Source: Aeromonas taiwanensis
Lineage (GTDB): Bacteria > Pseudomonadota > Gammaproteobacteria > Enterobacterales > Aeromonadaceae
DNA length: 64,000 bases
Assembly (NCBI RefSeq): GCF_000820165.1
Contig: NZ_CDDD01000019.1
Coordinates: forward strand, 41,107 to 105,106
Direction of reading: 5' to 3'
Shown: positions 61,639-64,000 of the stretch, piece after piece
Layout: each line of letters begins with the position of its first letter
How positions within the stretch are numbered: position 1 is the first letter of the stretch
Notes under the pieces: model-generated
The model's input: the letters and a program-made list of their open reading frames with translations, nothing else
What the model was told of the DNA's origin: nothing
Databases searched by the model: none
Position numbers and translations under genes: made by a program

Positions 61639-61814
61639 AAATTTTGGTCTGTGGTTTAACGTGTTCAGCCAACACGTGTTCGTTGCGCCGTTGCGCTGGA
61701 ACGGGGCGTAATTTAGGGGAAAGGGCTGCCGTGGTCAACCTCTTTTCCCCTTATTTTTCATAATCTTTATCGAATGCCTATCCCTTGAACAGAATGCCGT
61801 TTTTTTGAACCCGC
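61639..61814. other. Intergenic region between tRNA-Ser and the TPM gene
   Basis: Contains the expected tRNA promoter on the minus strand, but no certain boxes. The left part reads A+T-rich. Nothing else was seen. Confidence 0.4.
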
Positions 61815-62432
61815 TCAGGGCTTGCCCAGGATGATCAGGCTGTCGGGCAGCTCGTTCTGATCCCGGGTCGCCGGAAACGCATCCGTCAGGATGGCGCTGG
61901 TGCGCTCCACACACTCGAGGAAGCCCTGCTCGATCTCCTTGTTGCGCACTCGCACCACGAAGTCGTCGATGATCTCCTGCCACTGGGCGTTGTCGATGTG
62001 CTGGGCGATGCCGTCGTCCACAAGGATCTCCACATAGTGCTCCGCGACCGAGACGAAGATCAGCACTCCAAGCCGGTCGCGGGTGCGGTGCAATCCCTGC
62101 TCGATAAACTGCAGGCGGGCCATCAGGGCGGCCCTGTGCTGGCGCACCTTCTTGGGAATGAGCCGCATCTTGATGGGGGTCCAGTGGAACAGCAGGCTCA
62201 GCAGCAGCCAGACGGACCATTGCACCAGCAGGATCTCGTACCAGCCGAGCCAGAAGCCGAGCTGGAACACCAGCAGGGGGGTGAGCATGGCCAGCAGGGC
62301 GGCCCACAGGGTCGGAATGTAACGGTAACCATCGCTGGCCGGTGCCAGCACCGTCACGAGTTCGGCGTCCGTGGCCTGCTCGGCCTGGCGCACCCTGGCC
62401 TGCAAGGTGTGATAAAACTGTTTTGAAATCAT
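61815..62432 (-). CDS. TPM-domain membrane protein
   Basis: 205 residues. Two adjacent transmembrane segments at about 41-60 and 65-85, followed by a TPM/DUF477 domain (about 95-190; RDRLGVLIFVSVAEHYVEIL, DDGIAQHIDNAQWQEIIDDF). This domain occurs in proteins linked to photosystem repair in plants and to unknown envelope functions in bacteria. A gap of 21 bases separates it from the preceding TPM gene; both belong to the lemA operon. Confidence 0.82.
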   Translation of the reverse strand: MISKQFYHTLQARVRQAEQATDAELVTVLAPASDGYRYIPTLWAALLAMLTPLLVFQLGFWLGWYEILLVQWSVWLLLSLLFHWTPIKMRLIPKKVRQHRAALMARLQFIEQGLHRTRDRLGVLIFVSVAEHYVEILVDDGIAQHIDNAQWQEIIDDFVVRVRNKEIEQGFLECVERTSAILTDAFPATRDQNELPDSLIILGKP

Positions 62433-62453
62433 TTTGTTGTCTCGTTTCCCTGA

Positions 62454-63188
62454 TTACCAACCGCCGGAGGCGCCGCCGCCACCGAAACTGCCACCACCAC
62501 CGCTGAAGCCGCCACCGCCCCCGAAGCTGCCACCGGAGCGACCGGCGCCAAATCCACCGGCCAGATAGGCGGCGCGGCGTCGGCCACGACCGCCCCCACC
62601 GCCGCCCCCGCGCAGGTTGTGCAGCACGATCATCACAATCACCACTAGGATAAAGAGCCAGGGGCCCCCGAGTTTTTCCTCCTTGCTGGCGTTGTCCACG
62701 GGCTGATACTCCCCGGCCAGGGCCTGCATGATGGCCTGGCTGCCGGAGACGATGCCGTCCACCATGTTGCCCCGCTTGAAGGCGGGCAGGATCCGGGTCT
62801 GGATGATGTTCGCGGCGATGGCGTCGGGCAGGGCGCCTTCCAGGCCATAACCCACCTCGATGCGCACCTTGCGCTCGTTCTGGGCGATGAGCAGCAGGAC
62901 GCCGTTATCTTTTCCCTTCTGGCCTATGCCCCAGTGGCGACCGAGCTGATAGCCGTACTCCTCTATGGTCTCGCCATCCAGGCTGTCGATGGAGACCACC
63001 ACCAGCTGGATACCGCTGCGCTGCTCGAAGGCGGCCAGTTGCTGGGTCAGCTGGTGGGCCTGCTTGCGGGACATCAGGCTGGCGTCATCCACCACCCGCC
63101 CGGTCAGGGCCGGGAAGTCGGGGGCGGCATGCAGCGCCGTGGCCCAGCACAGCAGGCAGAGCGTCAGCCAGCGTTTCATCAGGCTCAT
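62454..63188 (-). CDS. Exported TPM-domain (YgcG-like) protein with Gly-rich tail
   Basis: 244 residues. Signal peptide about 1-21 (ends LHAAP), TPM domain about 25-150 (GRVVDDASLMSRKQAHQL, GQKGKDNGVLLLIAQNERKVRIEVGYGLEG shortened), one membrane helix about 175-190 (WLFILVVIVMIVLHN) and a C-terminal low-complexity tail of glycine with Ser, Phe, Ala and Arg. It is probably a membrane-anchored periplasmic protein of unknown function. The ATG overlaps the lemA stop (ATGA). Confidence 0.85.
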   Translation of the reverse strand: MSLMKRWLTLCLLCWATALHAAPDFPALTGRVVDDASLMSRKQAHQLTQQLAAFEQRSGIQLVVVSIDSLDGETIEEYGYQLGRHWGIGQKGKDNGVLLLIAQNERKVRIEVGYGLEGALPDAIAANIIQTRILPAFKRGNMVDGIVSGSQAIMQALAGEYQPVDNASKEEKLGGPWLFILVVIVMIVLHNLRGGGGGGGRGRRRAAYLAGGFGAGRSGGSFGGGGGFSGGGGSFGGGGASGGW

Positions 63189-63775
63189 TGGAAGCTGACC
63201 TTGGGCGCCTCATCGGCACCGTGCTTGGCGCTGAACGTGGGCTTGGCCTCCAGATCCGAGTAGAGCAGATTGGACCAGATGACCCCGGGGAAGGTGCGGA
63301 TCTCGGTGTTGAACTGGCGCACTGCCTCTATGTAGTCCCGTCTGGCCACCGCGATGCGGTTCTCGGTGCCCTCCAGCTGGGCCTGCAGGGTGAGAAATTG
63401 CTGATCCGCCTTGAGGTCGGGGTAGCGCTCGACCACCACCATCAAGCGGGAAAGGGCGCTGGAGAGCTGATCCTGGGCCGCCTCGAATGCCTTGAGCTGG
63501 GAAGGGTCGCTCGCCTGCACGCTGCCGACCCGGGCCCGGGCATCGGTCACGGCCTTCAGGGTCTCCTGCTCGTGGCTGGCGTACCCCTTGACGGTGGCCA
63601 CCAGGTTGGGAATGAGATCGGCCCGGCGCTGGTACTGGTTCTCCACCTGGCCCCAGCTCGCCTTGACCTGCTCATCCAGGGTCGGAATGGTGTTCACACC
63701 GCAGCCGGTCAAGCCCAGCAGCAGGGTCAGGGTCAGCAGGCCGCGCAGGGCCCCGCGCCAGAGTGCAGTAGCCAT
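63185..63775 (-). CDS. lemA: LemA family lipoprotein
   Basis: 196 residues. A hydrophobic start with lipobox LGLTGC (Cys near residue 25) is followed by an all-helical LemA domain (EQVKASWGQVENQYQRRADLIPNLV..., quoted in part: QYQRRADLIPNLVATVKGY). The ATG at 63775 is preceded by GGAGA about 9 bases away; starts at 63790 and 63805 are possible. LemA and TPM proteins are often adjacent, and they may act together at the envelope; the role is not established. Confidence 0.88.
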   Translation of the reverse strand: MATALWRGALRGLLTLTLLLGLTGCGVNTIPTLDEQVKASWGQVENQYQRRADLIPNLVATVKGYASHEQETLKAVTDARARVGSVQASDPSQLKAFEAAQDQLSSALSRLMVVVERYPDLKADQQFLTLQAQLEGTENRIAVARRDYIEAVRQFNTEIRTFPGVIWSNLLYSDLEAKPTFSAKHGADEAPKVSFQ

Positions 63776-63832
63776 CTTGTTGTTCTCCATTAAAATTTCC
63801 AGCATTTATCGGTTCACCATAACAGCTTGTGG

Positions 63833-64000
63833 TCAGCCCTCACAACGTCCGGGCAGCACGGGGGGACGGTAGCTCATCGACACCTTGGGCAACTGGGGCT
63901 TGTCCTTGATCCAGGAGGCCAGCTCCTCCCCGCAGCCGTTGCCGGGGGGGAGCTGGCCTCCTGGATCAAGGACAAGCCCCAGTTGCCCAAGGTGGCGATG
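63833..64000 (-). CDS. C-terminal fragment of an unidentified gene (partial)
   Basis: The minus-strand frame is open from the right edge to a TGA at 63833-63835, giving the last 55 residues, including GCGEELASWIKDKPQLPKV and ending PPVLPGRCEG. It overlaps an inverted repeat, so the first 17 visible codons (64000-63950) may be an artefact of that repeat. No family is recognised. Confidence 0.35.
   Translation of the reverse strand, partial: HRHLGQLGLVLDPGGQLPPGNGCGEELASWIKDKPQLPKVSMSYRPPVLPGRCEG
63875..64000. repeat. Large near-perfect inverted repeat at the right edge
   Basis: Arms 63875-63925 and 63950-64000 (51 bases each) are reverse complements with one mismatch (63880 versus 63995). 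The 24-base centre extends pairing by about 7 more bases with one further mismatch. The outer arm reaches the very last base of the window, so the repeat may continue. Both arms can be read as the same peptide (ELASWIKDKPQLPKV) on opposite strands. Confidence 0.9.

Noticed and set aside
61307..61711. 134-codon frame over tRNA-Ser
   Set aside because: It translates the tRNA in reverse (GFEPSIR-type text seen in many mis-annotations over tRNAs).
62459..62600. Glycine-codon repeat resembling a tandem DNA repeat
   Set aside because: It is the low-complexity tail of the TPM-domain protein, explained by coding.

Overview
The window is high-GC gammaproteobacterial chromosome. Protein sequences and gene order point to Aeromonas or a close relative. 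The evidence is an E. coli-like order of queA-tgt-yajC-secDF, trmJ-iscRSUA-hscBA-fdx-pepB, ndk-rlmN-pilF-rodZ-ispG-hisS-yfgM-bamB-der and nuoA-N with a fused nuoCD, together with a pilF lipoprotein and a MotA/MotB-type stator pair. The species call is inference. I see no prophage, insertion sequence, CRISPR array or defence island; almost all of it is core genome.

Layout: 1-4.9 kb holds the end of gcvP, a VOC-fold protein, a small lipoprotein, a methyltransferase, a small exported protein and an MFS transporter. 4.9-8.4 kb holds ahpF, ahpC, a 620-base gene-free stretch with a perfect CRP-type core, and a CBS-domain protein. 8.5-14.1 kb is queA-tgt-yajC-secD-secF (queuosine tRNA modification and Sec export). 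14.2-18.7 kb holds a rhodanese, an NlpI-like TPR lipoprotein, the O2-independent ubiquinone genes ubiUV and divergent ubiT, and a small membrane protein. 18.9-28.0 kb is trmJ, the complete isc Fe-S operon behind two abutting IscR-type sites, then two tandem peptidase B genes. 28.2-37.7 kb is ndk, rlmN, pilF, rodZ, ispG, hisS, yfgM, bamB, der. 37.7-43.8 kb is a zinc-ribbon protein, a 48-residue basic protein, mltF and purL with a PurR-like box. 44.1-59.2 kb is the 13-gene NADH dehydrogenase I operon on the minus strand. 59.4-61.0 kb is a flagellar stator pair. 61.5 kb is tRNA-Ser(GGA). 61.8-63.8 kb is a lemA/TPM-domain operon. The right edge carries an almost perfect inverted repeat.

Functionally the isc system supplies clusters to many products encoded here (Nuo subunits, IspG, RlmN, UbiU/UbiV, IscR itself). 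Nuo reduces ubiquinone, UbiUVT makes ubiquinone without O2, and the stator uses ion-motive force. SecDF-YajC and BamB serve envelope biogenesis.

The least ordinary items are: (1) a 28-codon mini-ORF between nuoJ and nuoK that copies the start of nuoK and is coupled by ATGA overlaps on both sides; (2) a 51-base inverted repeat with one mismatch ending exactly at the right edge; (3) a possible CRP-linked small RNA upstream of ahpC; (4) a pepB tandem duplication where iscX would be expected; (5) a 48-aa very basic protein with a strong ribosome-binding site. None of these amounts to a demonstrated new system.
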